Below are positions 49,928-60,179 of a stretch of 64,000 nt of DNA, piece after piece. The notes under the pieces were generated by a model that saw nothing but the letters and a program-made list of their open reading frames with translations, made no database searches and had not been told where the DNA came from. The position numbers and the translations under genes were made by a program. Numbering within the stretch: the first letter of the stretch is position 1; every line of letters starts with the position of its first letter. Origin of the DNA: Ferriphaselus sp. R-1 (lineage in GTDB: Bacteria; Pseudomonadota; Gammaproteobacteria; Burkholderiales; Gallionellaceae); NCBI RefSeq assembly GCF_000746095.1, contig NZ_JQKP01000002.1:186001-250000 (forward strand), given 5' to 3'.

Positions 49928-50035
49928 ATCATGTTCGAGAAAACTCCCGCCCTTCAGGCTGCCGATGATGGCTCGCAAGGGAGCGTGCTGAAACGCACGA
50001 TCCTGCGAGCCACGACCAAGACCGAGCCCATCCAG

Positions 50036-51391
50036 ATGTTCGACAAGATCCTGATCGCCAACCGGGGTGAGATCGCACTGCGCATTCAGCGCGCCTGCCG
50101 CGAGATGGGAATCAAGACCGTTGCCGTCCACTCCGAGGCGGATGCCGATGCCAAGTACGTCAAGCTGGCCGATGAGTCGGTATGTATCGGCCCGGCACCT
50201 TCCGGACAAAGCTATCTCAGCGTTCCGGCCATTATCAGTGCGGCTGAGGTTACTGACGCACAGGCGATTCATCCCGGTTACGGCTTTCTTTCCGAGAATG
50301 CCGACTTCGCAGAGCGTGTCGAAAAGAGTGGCTTTGTGTTCATCGGCCCGCGCGCTGAGACTATCCGCCTGATGGGAGACAAGGTTTCCGCCAAGAACGC
50401 GATGAAGAAAGCCGGCGTTCCTTGCGTCCCCGGTGTCGATGGGGCCCTGCCGGACGATCCGGCAGAGATCATCAAGATCGCCCGCAGCATCGGCTACCCG
50501 GTCATCATCAAGGCCGCTGGCGGCGGCGGTGGGCGAGGTATGCGCGTGGTACATACCGAGGCGGCATTGCTGAACGCGGTGACCATGACTCGTACCGAAG
50601 CCCAGTCCGCGTTCAACAACCCCATGGTCTACATGGAAAAGTTTCTGGAGAACCCGCGCCACATCGAGATCCAGATTCTGGCCGACCAGCACGGTAACGC
50701 CGTCTATCTGGGAGAGCGCGACTGCTCCATGCAACGCCGCCACCAGAAGATCATCGAGGAGGCTCCGGCACCTTTGCTCAACCCCAGGCTGAGGAACAAG
50801 ATCGGTGAGCGCTGCGCCGAGGCCTGCCGCAAGATCGGGTATCGGGGGGCCGGAACGTTCGAGTTCCTGTACGAGAACGGTGAGTTTTACTTCATTGAAA
50901 TGAACACTCGCGTCCAGGTGGAACATCCGGTCAGCGAAATGATCACCGGGGTCGATATCGTCCAGCAGCAGATCCGCATCGCCGCTGGTGAGAAACTCAG
51001 CTTTCGCCAAAAAGACATCGAGTTCCGTGGCCATGCCATCGAGTGCCGTATCAACGCCGAGCATCCCTACAAGTTCATCCCGTCGCCGGGCCGGATCACT
51101 ACTTGGCACGTTCCCGGCGGCCCGGGTATCCGCGTCGATTCCCATGTATATGCGAACTATTTCGTTCCGCCACACTACGATTCGATGATTGGCAAGCTGA
51201 TCGCTTACGGCGACACCCGCGAGCAGGCCTTGGCGAGGATGCGCACGGCATTGTCCGAAATGGCTGTTGAGGGCATCGACACCAACATCGCCCTGCACCA
51301 AGAGCTGATGCGCGATGCGGCATTTATTCGCGGCGGCACCAACATCCATTATCTGGAGCACAAGCTGGCCGAGAAGTCGAAGAGCAAATAA
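50036..51391 (+). CDS. accC: acetyl-CoA carboxylase biotin carboxylase subunit
   Basis: This is a 451-residue ATP-grasp enzyme starting [17 protein letters not shown], with the glycine-rich loop [27 protein letters not shown] and the catalytic [14 protein letters not shown]. It carboxylates biotin on AccB. The frame is open back to an ATG at 49931 (MFEKTPALQ...), which resembles the family start but adds 35 residues without homology. Neither start has a clear ribosome-binding site; 50036 matches the family length. Confidence 0.95.
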   Translation: MFDKILIANRGEIALRIQRACREMGIKTVAVHSEADADAKYVKLADESVCIGPAPSGQSYLSVPAIISAAEVTDAQAIHPGYGFLSENADFAERVEKSGFVFIGPRAETIRLMGDKVSAKNAMKKAGVPCVPGVDGALPDDPAEIIKIARSIGYPVIIKAAGGGGGRGMRVVHTEAALLNAVTMTRTEAQSAFNNPMVYMEKFLENPRHIEIQILADQHGNAVYLGERDCSMQRRHQKIIEEAPAPLLNPRLRNKIGERCAEACRKIGYRGAGTFEFLYENGEFYFIEMNTRVQVEHPVSEMITGVDIVQQQIRIAAGEKLSFRQKDIEFRGHAIECRINAEHPYKFIPSPGRITTWHVPGGPGIRVDSHVYANYFVPPHYDSMIGKLIAYGDTREQALARMRTALSEMAVEGIDTNIALHQELMRDAAFIRGGTNIHYLEHKLAEKSKSK

Positions 51392-52284
51392 TGGCCTGGC
51401 AGACACTGACGGTCCATGCCGATGCCAGCTATGCTGAGTCACTCAGTGAGGCGTTGCTCGACCATGGCGCCATGTCGGTGGAGTTGCTCGATGCCGATGC
51501 AGATACGCCAGACGAGCAGGCCATCTTCGGCGAGCCGGGTGAGCCGTCCGCTTCGATTTGGCAGCACAATCTGGTCTCCGCATTATTCGACAGCACCGAT
51601 GCGGCAGAGTCAGCCCTGCTAGGTGCTTGCTCAGCCATCGGCTTGAGCACTCGACCCAGCTTCACACTTACCGCCTTGCCAGACAACGACTGGGTCCGCC
51701 TGACTCAATCGCAGTTCGACCCGATCCGCATCTCCGAGCGCTTGTGGATCGTGCCGACGTGGCATGCGCCCACGGATGGCACCGCAATCAACATCGCCTT
51801 GGATCCAGGCCTGGCCTTCGGCACGGGCAGTCATCCGACCACCCGTTTATGTCTGAGGTGGCTGGATGACCGAATCCGGGGAGGCGAGAGCGTTCTGGAT
51901 TACGGTTGCGGCTCCGGCATCTTGGCCATCGCCGCACTCAAACTCGGCGCGGCGGATGCCCTCGGTGTGGACGTGGACGCACAAGCGGTCCAGGCCAGTC
52001 ATGACAATGCCATCGCCAACCATGTGACAGCGACGTTCTCTTTGCCCGATGTCTCGAAACCTTTGGGCCAGTTCGACATCGTCATAGCCAACATCCTGAC
52101 CAATCCGCTCCGTATTCTGGCCCCACTTCTGGCCGCAGCGGTCAAACCTGAAGGCTACATCGTGCTTTCGGGGATTCTGGAGGCGCAAGCCGCTGAAGTC
52201 ATTGGAATATATGGCACTTGGTTCGACTTTGAGCCGCCCGAATTCGAAGATGGCTGGTCACGGCTATCCGGTCGCAGGCGTTGA
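51391..52284 (+). CDS. prmA: ribosomal protein L11 methyltransferase
   Basis: This is a 297-residue enzyme with an N-terminal substrate-recognition domain ([27 protein letters not shown]) and a SAM core (PGLAFGTGSHPTTRLCLRWL and VLDYGCGSGILAIAALKLGA, DIVIANILTNPL). It trimethylates L11. The ATG overlaps the accC stop by one base (TAATG). Confidence 0.94.
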   Translation: MAWQTLTVHADASYAESLSEALLDHGAMSVELLDADADTPDEQAIFGEPGEPSASIWQHNLVSALFDSTDAAESALLGACSAIGLSTRPSFTLTALPDNDWVRLTQSQFDPIRISERLWIVPTWHAPTDGTAINIALDPGLAFGTGSHPTTRLCLRWLDDRIRGGESVLDYGCGSGILAIAALKLGAADALGVDVDAQAVQASHDNAIANHVTATFSLPDVSKPLGQFDIVIANILTNPLRILAPLLAAAVKPEGYIVLSGILEAQAAEVIGIYGTWFDFEPPEFEDGWSRLSGRRR

Positions 52285-52290
52285 ACCACG

Positions 52291-53109
52291 ATGAGCTGGA
52301 TCACGCAATGCCCACATTGCCACACCCGATTCCGCATACACCAAGCACAACTTGACGCTCGCCATGGCCTGGTATGTTGTGGCCGGTGTCAGCATGCGTT
52401 CAACGCACGTGCTCAGTTGCATCCAGCCCCAACGGAACACCCGGCCACGCAGGCAGAAAATAACGCACTGCCACCCGCCCCCACGCTGCCAGATCTGGAG
52501 CCGTCACCCGATCTGGCTGGAAACACCACCGCACCAGCGCAGGAAAAATCCGTCACTCAACCCTTGTTTGGCGAGCCCCCACCCTCCTTCCAAATACCGC
52601 TCACTGCCCCGGCCGGGGCAAGTCATCGCTTAGGTTGGGGTCTTGGCATAGTCGTCCTGTCCCTGGCTCTGTTGCTCCAACTTGGCCACAGCTCACGAGC
52701 CCAGCTCGCAGCCACGATACCCGGACTCGAACCCGCCCTCGTCGGCTATTGTCGCTTGGTGGGTTGCACCATGGAGCTCCCCAGACGCGCAGATCTGTTG
52801 CAGCTCGAAGTGTCTAGCCTGGAGGCTTCGGAGGAAAGCGGGATGGAGCTGTCCGCCACGATACGCAACCGTGCGACATTTGCACAGGCGCTGCCGGACT
52901 TGCAGCTGGAACTGACCGATCAATCCGACACGGTCATCGCACGGAAAGCCCTGCACCCCGCAGATTATCTGCCTGCGAAGGACAGCGCACAGAAAGGACT
53001 GGCGGCGGGAACAACGCTGGAAGTCCGCCTGCCGATCACGATCGAGGGACCTCCTCCAACAGGCTACAAGTTACTGTTGTTCTTTCCGCCTGCATCAGCC
53101 AAAGGCTGA
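52291..53109 (+). CDS. zinc-ribbon and DUF3426 membrane protein
   Basis: This is a 272-residue protein. The N-terminal MJ0042-type zinc ribbon has Cys7, Cys10, Cys30 and Cys33 (TQCPHCHTRFRI, LVCCGRC). A Pro-rich linker, a single TM helix (WGLGIVVLSLALLLQLG) and a periplasmic DUF3426 domain (LQLEVSSLEASEESGMELSATIRNRATFAQ) follow. The role is unknown; it regularly follows prmA in betaproteobacteria. The last 15 bp overlap the convergent HDOD gene. Confidence 0.87.
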   Translation: MSWITQCPHCHTRFRIHQAQLDARHGLVCCGRCQHAFNARAQLHPAPTEHPATQAENNALPPAPTLPDLEPSPDLAGNTTAPAQEKSVTQPLFGEPPPSFQIPLTAPAGASHRLGWGLGIVVLSLALLLQLGHSSRAQLAATIPGLEPALVGYCRLVGCTMELPRRADLLQLEVSSLEASEESGMELSATIRNRATFAQALPDLQLELTDQSDTVIARKALHPADYLPAKDSAQKGLAAGTTLEVRLPITIEGPPPTGYKLLLFFPPASAKG

Positions 53110-53967
53110 TGCCATCTTCTTGGCTTGCTCGGCCTGCTCCAGCACCGAGGCGGCGATGCCCTCGGCACGGGCCGGATCTATACCGAATGCGAGCCACTCC
53201 TCATCAGATATCGCCGGAGGGACGAATTCCGAAATGCCGAATGCCGGCAGCAGTCTCTCGGCGAGGCTGAGCAGACCGACCAGGGGGTGGCCCGCCGCAG
53301 CAGCCACATCTTGTGGCTTGTGGTGGAAACGCAGAACGGCAATCACGCTTTCCGGCAAATCCCAGTGCGTCGCCAACTGCGCCCCTATTTCAGCATGCCC
53401 ATACTCCAACAAGCCCGCCTCGATCTCCTGCACCGGGGTCTCCGGGGCTGACTTCAGACGATCTTGCAGCTCATCGCTCAATGACGGATTGATATAGTTC
53501 AACACTAGGTATCCGATGTCATGCAGCAGGCCGGTCAGAAACACCTCGTCGTCCAGCGGGCGCATGCGGACCGGCATGGCGCGGGTCAGTACCCGCATCG
53601 CCAGCGCGACACCCATGCTGTGCAGCCACAAGTCCTGAGTCTTCAACTTACCTGCCGGAGTCTGGGACAGCGTCGACATGACCGCGATGCCGACCGCGAC
53701 AGACTTGACCCGAGTGATGCCGAGCAACATGGCCGCATCCGAGACCGATGTCACCTTGCGGGATGAGCCGAACATCGGCGTATTGGAGAGCCCGATGATT
53801 CTAGCCGACATCTGCGGGTCGGTACCGATAAGTGCGAGCAGACTGCGCTCTCCCTCTTCGGTATCCAAAGGCAGCGCCAATATCCTCTGCACCACACCAG
53901 GCATCGCTGGCAACGCCTCTACACCCTTGATCGCAAACTTCAGATCCACCTTATTGCCCTCGCTCAT
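53095..53967 (-). CDS. HDOD-domain signalling protein
   Basis: This is a 290-residue protein consisting mainly of one HDOD domain: LPAMPGVVQRILALP, IGTDPQMSARIIGLSNTPMFG, SVSDAAMLLGITRVKSVAV, FLTGLLHDIGYLVLN. HDOD proteins are HD-like domains without the full metal site, used in regulation of motility, chemotaxis or stress. The ATG at 53967 has GGGAG upstream; a GTG at 53997 is an alternative. The target is unknown. Confidence 0.88.
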   Translation of the reverse strand: MSEGNKVDLKFAIKGVEALPAMPGVVQRILALPLDTEEGERSLLALIGTDPQMSARIIGLSNTPMFGSSRKVTSVSDAAMLLGITRVKSVAVGIAVMSTLSQTPAGKLKTQDLWLHSMGVALAMRVLTRAMPVRMRPLDDEVFLTGLLHDIGYLVLNYINPSLSDELQDRLKSAPETPVQEIEAGLLEYGHAEIGAQLATHWDLPESVIAVLRFHHKPQDVAAAAGHPLVGLLSLAERLLPAFGISEFVPPAISDEEWLAFGIDPARAEGIAASVLEQAEQAKKMASAFG

Positions 53968-54043
53968 CCCCTGCTCCCAATTCTGAATGTACGCCACACT
54001 TCTACGGCTATTGTAATCAAATAACCCGTTTCGTTGGTATGCC

Positions 54044-54934
54044 CTAATTACCCGATGCCGCTACCAGATAGTCAAAATAGATGCCGGCAAAGACCGCCGC
54101 GCCAAACCAGGTGTTGTGGCGGAATGCCCGGAAGCAACCTTCCCGCTGCCTCGACCGGATCAGCGCGTAGTGATAAGACGCAATCCCCGCCGCACCGATC
54201 AACCCGATGTGATACGGCACTCCCATGTGGAGCACCTTTCCCACCCACAGCAAGCTCAGGAGCACGCCGGCATAGCACAGCATCACTGCAACCACATCGA
54301 ACCGCCCAAAGTATAGCGCCGAGGAGTGTATGCCCAAGTGTACATCATCGTCCCTGTCGACCATGGCATATTCCGTGTCGTATGCAATGCACCAGAGCAG
54401 GTTCGCGAGCATCAACAGCCACGCGACCATGGGAACGTGGTTCAACTGCGCAGCGAACGACATCGGGATGCCGAAGCCGAATGCAATCCCCAGATATGCC
54501 TGCGGCAGAGCGATGAAGCGTTTGGTGAAGGGATAGCTTCCCGCCAGGAACAACGCCGGAACGGTCAGCCACAGGGTCAATGCATTCAGCGGCAGCACCA
54601 GGCAAAAAGCGAGAACGGACAAGCCGGTAGCCACCCACAGCGCCTCCCTTGGACTAAGCCTCTGACTGGTGATCGGCCTGTCTTTCGTGCGTTCGACATG
54701 CTTGTCGATATGTCGGTCTGCAAAGTCGTTGATGGCACATCCGGCAGACCGCATCAATATCGTTCCGGCAACGAAGATCGCCACTATCGGCCAATCGGGC
54801 CGCCCGGCACTGGCGATCCAGAGCGCCCACAACGTGGGCCACAACAACAGGAAGATGCCTATCGGTCGATCCAGCCTACATAGCTGGATATACAGACGCA
54901 ACTTGGTTTCAGCAACTTCACTCATACCAGGCAA
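54044..54934 (-). CDS. ubiA: 4-hydroxybenzoate octaprenyltransferase
   Basis: This is a 296-residue membrane prenyltransferase with eight to nine hydrophobic segments. The two Asp motifs are AINDFADRHIDKHVERTKDRP and YDTEYAMVDRDDDVHLGI. It attaches the isoprenoid tail to 4-hydroxybenzoate in ubiquinone synthesis. The best start is a TTG at 54934, five bases after a perfect GAGGAGG; ATGs at 54925 and 54958 are also in frame. It lies 53 bp after recG; no ubiC is visible. Confidence 0.93.
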   Translation of the reverse strand: MPGMSEVAETKLRLYIQLCRLDRPIGIFLLLWPTLWALWIASAGRPDWPIVAIFVAGTILMRSAGCAINDFADRHIDKHVERTKDRPITSQRLSPREALWVATGLSVLAFCLVLPLNALTLWLTVPALFLAGSYPFTKRFIALPQAYLGIAFGFGIPMSFAAQLNHVPMVAWLLMLANLLWCIAYDTEYAMVDRDDDVHLGIHSSALYFGRFDVVAVMLCYAGVLLSLLWVGKVLHMGVPYHIGLIGAAGIASYHYALIRSRQREGCFRAFRHNTWFGAAVFAGIYFDYLVAASGN

Positions 54935-54987
54935 ACCCGCCTCCTCAGTAACTTTCATCCCATCCCGCTCCGGTGGTGCACCATGCC

Positions 54988-57015
54988 TCAAACATGGAGG
55001 TAGTTGGCGCGAGCCCCCAACCAACGTGACATGTGTTTCTGTGCCGCATCCGGAGCGTGCTCCAGCATCCGCTCCGCGCATGCCTTGGCAGCCTCCAACA
55101 GATCCTGATCCTGCTCGATATCCGCGAAGCGGAGCATGGGAGCGCCACTCTGCGCTATCCCCAGCAACTCCCCTGTGCCACGCAACAGCATGTCCTGCCG
55201 CGCCACCTCGAATCCGTCGCTGTTCTCATAGATGATACGCAACCGCTGCCTGGCATCCTCCGACAACGGCTCCTGATACAGCAGTATGCACGTGCCAGAC
55301 TCCCCACCCCGCCCGACCCTTCCGCGCAACTGATGCAGTTGTGCCAAGCCCATCCTTTCTGCATTCTCTATCACCATCAGGCTGGCATTGGGCACATCGA
55401 CCCCGACCTCGATCACCGTAGTTGCGACCAGCAACGCGGCCTCTCCCGTCATGAACCTGGTCATGGCCTCGGTCTTCTCGGCACTCTTCATCCGCCCGTG
55501 GACCAGTTCGACCCGCAGCCCGGGCAGCTCTTCGACCAAGGTCTGGAACACCTCCGTCACCGCCTGCAATTGCAGGGTGGCCGAACCCTCGATCAGTGGG
55601 CAGACCCAGTAAGCTTGCCGACCATTGGCACAGATCTCCCGGACATGATCGACCACTTGATCACGCCGCGCTGCGCGCACCAGCCTGGTGGCCACCGGCT
55701 TACGTCCGGGAGGCAGCTCATCGATCGTCGTGACATCGAGGTTCGCAAAATAGCTCATGGAAAGCGTTCTGGGAATGGGCGTAGCACTCAACATCAATTG
55801 GTGCGGCATCGTCCCCTTCTGCTGCAGTGCCAGACGCTGATGGACCCCGAACTTCTGTTGCTCGTCGATGATCACCAGCCCCAGACGCTTGAATGCGACC
55901 CGCTGCTGGAACAGGGCGTGGGTGCCGATGGCGATCTGGGCTGCGCCCTGATGAATGGATCGCGCGGCCTGCTCCTGCTCTTGTTTAGGCATGGCCCCGG
56001 CCAGCCAGGCCAGCTCGATACCCAAAGGCCGTAACCACGCCGAGAGCTTTTGGTAATGCTGCTCGGCCAGCGTCTCGGTAGGTGACATGAATGCCACCTG
56101 AAAGCCACTTTCTACCGCCTGCAGCGCCGCCAGCACTGCAATGATGGTCTTGCCGCATCCGACATCCCCCTGCAGCAGTCTCTGCATCGGTACCTCGCGC
56201 GCCAAATCTGCCCTGATCGCTGCTATCGCCATCGATTGCGCCGAGGTCAGCGGGAACGGCAGCGCCCCCTCAAGCTGCCGCCCCAAGCTATCCGAATCCA
56301 TCCGGGGGGCCTTGTGCTGCAGCCTGCTCAGGTAATGCGTGCGCATGGAGAGTTGCTGCGCAAGCAACTCGTCGAACTTCACCCTGCGCCACGCCGGGCA
56401 TCGCGTGCGTACAACATCCCCCTGTAACTCAGCCGTCTGCGGTCGATGCAGCGCATACAAACTTTCCCGCAAACCTGGCAGGCCCAGCGCATCCAGTGCG
56501 GCATCGGGCACCAAGTCAGCGAACGGGAAATCAGCGAGCAGCGCCTGGATCCGCTTGGCGAGGGTACTTGAGCGTATCCCGGCCTTGACCGGATAGATCG
56601 GTGTGAGCCCCGCCGCCATCGGCTCTCCCGGTGCCACCTGTCGGCATTTGGGCTGGATCATCTCGCGCCCGGAGTATCCCTGGCGAACGGTACCGAACAC
56701 CCGCAAACGATTGCCGACGCTCAGCAGTTGCTTATGTCCCGGATAGAAATGCAAAAACCTTAACTGCAAGACTCCCGACCCGCAATCCAGGGTTGCCTTG
56801 AGGCTCCTGCGGGGACGCTCCTGCACCCCGGCGGCAAGTACGACACCTTCAACGAGAACGGCGTCTCCCTCGATCACGTCGGAAACGTCCCATAGCCTGG
56901 AATGATCTTCATAGCGTATGGGGAAGTGCAACAGCAGATCGAAGTCCGTCTCTATGCCCAGCGTCTTGAGCTTGGCGATGAGCGCCTTGGTGCCTGTCGG
57001 GGTCGCCGGACTCAA
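54988..57015 (-). CDS. recG: ATP-dependent DNA helicase RecG
   Basis: This is a 675-residue helicase with an N-terminal wedge/OB domain, Walker [15 protein letters not shown], the DExx-type [13 protein letters not shown], and motif [14 protein letters not shown]. It remodels stalled forks and recombination intermediates. The start is a TTG at 57015 overlapping the ridA stop (TTGA). The first residues STRT-like [20 protein letters not shown] match RecG N-termini, so the TTG is likely correct. Confidence 0.95.
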   Translation of the reverse strand: MSPATPTGTKALIAKLKTLGIETDFDLLLHFPIRYEDHSRLWDVSDVIEGDAVLVEGVVLAAGVQERPRRSLKATLDCGSGVLQLRFLHFYPGHKQLLSVGNRLRVFGTVRQGYSGREMIQPKCRQVAPGEPMAAGLTPIYPVKAGIRSSTLAKRIQALLADFPFADLVPDAALDALGLPGLRESLYALHRPQTAELQGDVVRTRCPAWRRVKFDELLAQQLSMRTHYLSRLQHKAPRMDSDSLGRQLEGALPFPLTSAQSMAIAAIRADLAREVPMQRLLQGDVGCGKTIIAVLAALQAVESGFQVAFMSPTETLAEQHYQKLSAWLRPLGIELAWLAGAMPKQEQEQAARSIHQGAAQIAIGTHALFQQRVAFKRLGLVIIDEQQKFGVHQRLALQQKGTMPHQLMLSATPIPRTLSMSYFANLDVTTIDELPPGRKPVATRLVRAARRDQVVDHVREICANGRQAYWVCPLIEGSATLQLQAVTEVFQTLVEELPGLRVELVHGRMKSAEKTEAMTRFMTGEAALLVATTVIEVGVDVPNASLMVIENAERMGLAQLHQLRGRVGRGGESGTCILLYQEPLSEDARQRLRIIYENSDGFEVARQDMLLRGTGELLGIAQSGAPMLRFADIEQDQDLLEAAKACAERMLEHAPDAAQKHMSRWLGARANYLHV

Positions 57016-57398
57016 TCTTGGATGTGGATGATGCCGTCAGCCTCGACCAGTGCCCCTCTCGGCAGTTGGGAGACTCCAACCGCAGCCCTGGCAGGATAGG
57101 GCTGCGAAAAATATTCGGCCATGATCTCGTTGACCACGGGAAAGTCAGCCAGGTCCGTCAGGTAGACATTGAGCTTCACCACGTCCGCCAACGAGCCGCC
57201 TGCCGCTTCCGCCACCGCCCGCAGATTGGAGAACACCTGATGTATCTGTTGCCTCACGCCATCGACAAGCGTCATGGTGTCCGGGTGCAACCCTATCTGC
57301 CCCGACAGATAAACCGCATTCCCTACCTTTACCGCCTGCGAATAAGTCCCTATGGCCGCTGGGGCTGCTGCGGTCTGAACGAACACTTTTTCCACCAT
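57012..57398 (-). CDS. ridA: RidA-family enamine/imine deaminase
   Basis: This is a 128-residue YjgF/YER057c/UK114 protein: [29 protein letters not shown] at the N-terminus and the C-terminal [22 protein letters not shown] with the catalytic Arg. It hydrolyses reactive 2-aminoacrylate and related imines. The ATG at 57398 has a strong GGGAGGAG. It overlaps recG by 4 bp, so the two are cotranscribed. Confidence 0.95.
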   Translation of the reverse strand: MVEKVFVQTAAAPAAIGTYSQAVKVGNAVYLSGQIGLHPDTMTLVDGVRQQIHQVFSNLRAVAEAAGGSLADVVKLNVYLTDLADFPVVNEIMAEYFSQPYPARAAVGVSQLPRGALVEADGIIHIQD

Positions 57399-57438
57399 CT
57401 CTCCTCCCGAACAAGTATGACTTTTGATATCGGGCGAC

Positions 57439-57444
57439 ATTATA
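57439..57444 (-). promoter_or_regulatory. -10 element of the ridA-recG promoter
   Basis: A perfect TATAAT lies on the minus strand 40 bases upstream of the ridA ATG. No convincing -35 is seen at 16-18 bases. Confidence 0.45.
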
Positions 57445-57460
57445 CTGAATCGAACCCGAT

Positions 57461-57505
57461 CCACACCGGCGGCTATAGCGGTCGGCTGCAGGGCCCGCCG
57501 TGTGG
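57461..57505 (-). other. long interrupted inverted repeat between apaH and ridA
   Basis: CCACAC(C)GGCGG and CCGCC-GTGTGG form an 11-bp stem with one bulge around a 20-base loop. It lies just upstream of the ridA -10. No T-run follows on either strand. It may be an apaH mRNA end structure or a regulatory element. Confidence 0.4.
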
Positions 57506-57523
57506 CCGGATGTCACCGCCGGA

Positions 57524-58345
57524 TTACCAATCCTGAGCCACCGGAGTGAGGCAACCCACCTGGAACAACGCCCCATCCTCCAGCCGGACAGCGGACAACG
57601 GCCCGCCCCAAAGGCAGCCCGTGTCCAGCGCGATTAGCCCCGGCATCACTCTCAGACCCAGCGCAGACCAATGGCCGACCACAATGGTCGCATCCCGACT
57701 GGCTCGGCCAGGCACCTCGAACCACGGCAGATAGCCCGCCGGTATCTGGTGAGTCTCGCCCTTGAACTTGAACTCCATCTCGCCCTGCGGCGTACAGACA
57801 CGCATCCGCGTAAAGGCATTGGTGATGACGCGCAGCCGCTTGCAGCCGGTCAGTTCATCCGACCAGCCCATCGGCTTGTTGCCGTACATGCAGGACAGGA
57901 AGCTGGCGTAGTCGTCGCCGCGCAAGGCTTGCTCCACCTCGTGAGCCAACGCCACTGCCTGCCCGACGGTCCAACTGGGCAACAGTCCGGCATGCACCAG
58001 AACGTGCCCTCCTTCTGCATGGAGCAGGCGTTGCCGACGCAACCAGTGCAGCAGCTCGTCACGGTCGGGGGCCCGCAACAGCTCATCCAGCGTATCGCCG
58101 CGACTCAGATCCGCCACCCCGGCACCCACCGCCAACAGGTGCAGGTCATGATTGCCCAGCACGGTGATGGCGGCATCACCCAGCGCACGGACGAAGCGCA
58201 ACACCTCCAGCGACCCCGGCCCGCGATTGACCAGATCGCCCACCAACCAAAGCCGGTCTCTGGCCGGATCGAAATCGATCCGCTCCAGCAGATGCCGGAA
58301 CTCGTTGTAGCACCCCTGAAGGTCTCCTATCGCGTAAGTTGCCAT
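57524..58345 (-). CDS. apaH: symmetrical bis(5'-nucleosyl)-tetraphosphatase
   Basis: This is a 273-residue calcineurin-like phosphoesterase with the metal motifs [15 protein letters not shown] and GNHD, and His in VHAGLLPSW. It hydrolyses Ap4A to two ADP and also decaps Np4-RNA. Length and motifs are standard for ApaH. It lies alone between the ArnT-like gene (40-bp gap) and ridA. Confidence 0.95.
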   Translation of the reverse strand: MATYAIGDLQGCYNEFRHLLERIDFDPARDRLWLVGDLVNRGPGSLEVLRFVRALGDAAITVLGNHDLHLLAVGAGVADLSRGDTLDELLRAPDRDELLHWLRRQRLLHAEGGHVLVHAGLLPSWTVGQAVALAHEVEQALRGDDYASFLSCMYGNKPMGWSDELTGCKRLRVITNAFTRMRVCTPQGEMEFKFKGETHQIPAGYLPWFEVPGRASRDATIVVGHWSALGLRVMPGLIALDTGCLWGGPLSAVRLEDGALFQVGCLTPVAQDW

Positions 58346-58385
58346 GGGTTTCCGGTATCAATCCCTGCGCTTGAGTTTCTTGTGG

Positions 58386-59786
58386 TCATTGTCGGCCTGC
58401 CTGACACGCTGCGCCACGGCAAAGGACGAACAACTCATCCGCTGCCAACTGGTAGCGAAACGCCAACTCGCCGGTGGATGCGTCGTTGACCGGCGAGATC
58501 ACGAAGCCGGAGTCCCATTCTTGAGGCGGCATGACGAGCGGTGCCCGAGGAAAGCGCTGGGCATCGATGTAACTCACTACACTCAGCCCCGCCGACCGGC
58601 TGTTGTTGGTGTACAACGGGAAACCGTGGGTCTTTTGCAGAATCTCTTGCCCGACGCGGGCATAGTTCTCGCCGCGATAATGCGTTTGGTAGTACGGGAA
58701 CAACAGCAATGCGAACAGGAACTTGACGGCGATGAGCGCCGCATACCAGCGCAACGCGAGTGCTTGGCCACGCGCGCCAGTGCGCCAGACGATGCGCGCT
58801 GCGGCCAGCGCGATCAAGGGATAGACCGGCAGCAGATAGCGTATGCCACCCTGCGGGGAAAGCCAGTAGGGTGCGATGCACAGCACAGCGATCAGAACGC
58901 CTTCCCGGTAGCGCTCCGGGTAGGTCTCCGGGATCGACACGCGCCTGCGCCACAGCAGATATGCGGCGAGCAACACGACCGGAGAGAGCCAGAATGCCGT
59001 TTCCAGCGGGTAAGTCAGGAGTCTGAGCAGGTAGTCCAGGCCGCTTTGCGCGGAAAGTTTCCTTGCGATCTCGTCCACCATGGTGGAGCTGTGCCCGCCC
59101 ACCTGTGGCAAGAGTCTGAACCAGACCATTGGCACGAGGAGTGCCAACGCCATTACGCCCGCGCTTGGCCCACACAGCAAAAAGGTACGCGCTGGTCTGC
59201 GAAGCGCGATGACCAGTAGCGCACTGCCGTAAAAGATATACGCGGTGAACGCCTTGGTCAGCATGGCACAGCTGATCAACAGGACCGAAGTGAGCAGCCA
59301 GCGCCAGCTGGAATTGATGGTCGCCACCCACAGGGTAGCGATCGCCCCGAAGGTGAAGAAAGCGAAGGTCGGGTCCGTATAAGACAGCCAGCCACGATAG
59401 AGCAGCAAATCGGCCATGGAAAGCGCGGAAAGCGCGGCAAACAGGGCAAAGCTCCGGTCTGCAAAGAGTTTTTCGCTCAACCAGTACAGCCAGGCGACAC
59501 ACCCCAGCGTGGCGGCAACGCTTACCAGCCGCGAGGCCACGACGACATGGCTCCAGCCGATCAGCTGCGCGACCGGCATGACCAGCCAGTTCATCAGCGG
59601 CGGTCGGTGGTTGTCGGCTCCGTACATCAGCTGCTGTATCCAGTTCTGCTGGTACCACATCTCCATCGAGGTGATGGTATAGATGCCTTCCTCACCAACC
59701 AGGTAGAAGAACAGCGTGGGCACGAAGCTGAGCGCACCCAACCATAACAGCCACCCGGTCTGAGTCTTGGGAGCGCGGATCAGCAT
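58386..59786 (-). CDS. ArnT-like membrane glycosyltransferase (GT83 family)
   Basis: This is a 466-residue polytopic protein with about 12 TM segments and a periplasmic catalytic loop near the N-terminus (VGEEGIYTITSMEMWYQQNW, NHRPPLMNWLVM), as in ArnT/PMT-type C-family transferases. They use undecaprenyl-phosphate sugars as donors on the periplasmic side. Here the donor would be made by the GtrB/ArnC-like enzyme encoded nearby (61109-62095). The acceptor may be lipid A or another glycan. The start overlaps the GtrA gene by 7 bp. Confidence 0.85.
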   Translation of the reverse strand: MLIRAPKTQTGWLLWLGALSFVPTLFFYLVGEEGIYTITSMEMWYQQNWIQQLMYGADNHRPPLMNWLVMPVAQLIGWSHVVVASRLVSVAATLGCVAWLYWLSEKLFADRSFALFAALSALSMADLLLYRGWLSYTDPTFAFFTFGAIATLWVATINSSWRWLLTSVLLISCAMLTKAFTAYIFYGSALLVIALRRPARTFLLCGPSAGVMALALLVPMVWFRLLPQVGGHSSTMVDEIARKLSAQSGLDYLLRLLTYPLETAFWLSPVVLLAAYLLWRRRVSIPETYPERYREGVLIAVLCIAPYWLSPQGGIRYLLPVYPLIALAAARIVWRTGARGQALALRWYAALIAVKFLFALLLFPYYQTHYRGENYARVGQEILQKTHGFPLYTNNSRSAGLSVVSYIDAQRFPRAPLVMPPQEWDSGFVISPVNDASTGELAFRYQLAADELFVLCRGAACQAGRQ

Positions 59787-60178
59787 GTCTGCTGCTTTCT
59801 GCCCAGAACGAGGCGGCTGGCCAGGAAAGTGACCGGAATGGTTATCAGGATCACTCCGACCATCGCCAACTCCGGTGACAATCCGATCCGCCCGACCAAA
59901 GCCCAGAGCGCCAGAGCGCCCAGGCCGTATTGCAACAGATACACCAGAGGGAACGCCAGGAAGCTGGCCAGGCTGACATCCCGTTTGAACACGAAGCGTA
60001 CATTGAGGAAGTAGGAGATCACGATACCGATGCAGTACGCCAAGGTGTAGGCAAGCAGATACGGACAGACCGTCAGCAGCAAGCAGTAGATCAGATAGCT
60101 CGACAAGGTGTTGACCGCGCCAACCAACAGGAAGCGCAGGAACTCACCATGGATCTGTTTCATCGCGGGCAATGCCAT
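59780..60178 (-). CDS. GtrA-family membrane protein
   Basis: This is a 132-residue protein with four TM segments, matching the GtrA/DPMS family (GEFLRFLLVGAVNTLSSYLIYCLLL at the start and LNVRFVFKR between TM2 and TM3). GtrA proteins are proposed to flip undecaprenyl-phosphate-bound sugars. The neighbours, a GtrB-like synthase and an ArnT-like transferase, fit that role. It starts 1 bp after the WxcM-like gene stop. Confidence 0.88.
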   Translation of the reverse strand: MALPAMKQIHGEFLRFLLVGAVNTLSSYLIYCLLLTVCPYLLAYTLAYCIGIVISYFLNVRFVFKRDVSLASFLAFPLVYLLQYGLGALALWALVGRIGLSPELAMVGVILITIPVTFLASRLVLGRKQQTC

Positions 60179-60179
60179 A

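Noticed and set aside
57440-57460. tRNA T-loop-like GGGTTCGATTC on the minus strand
   Set aside because: Flanking bases cannot form a T-stem or acceptor stem, and no D or anticodon arm is found. It overlaps the ridA promoter region and is a chance match.
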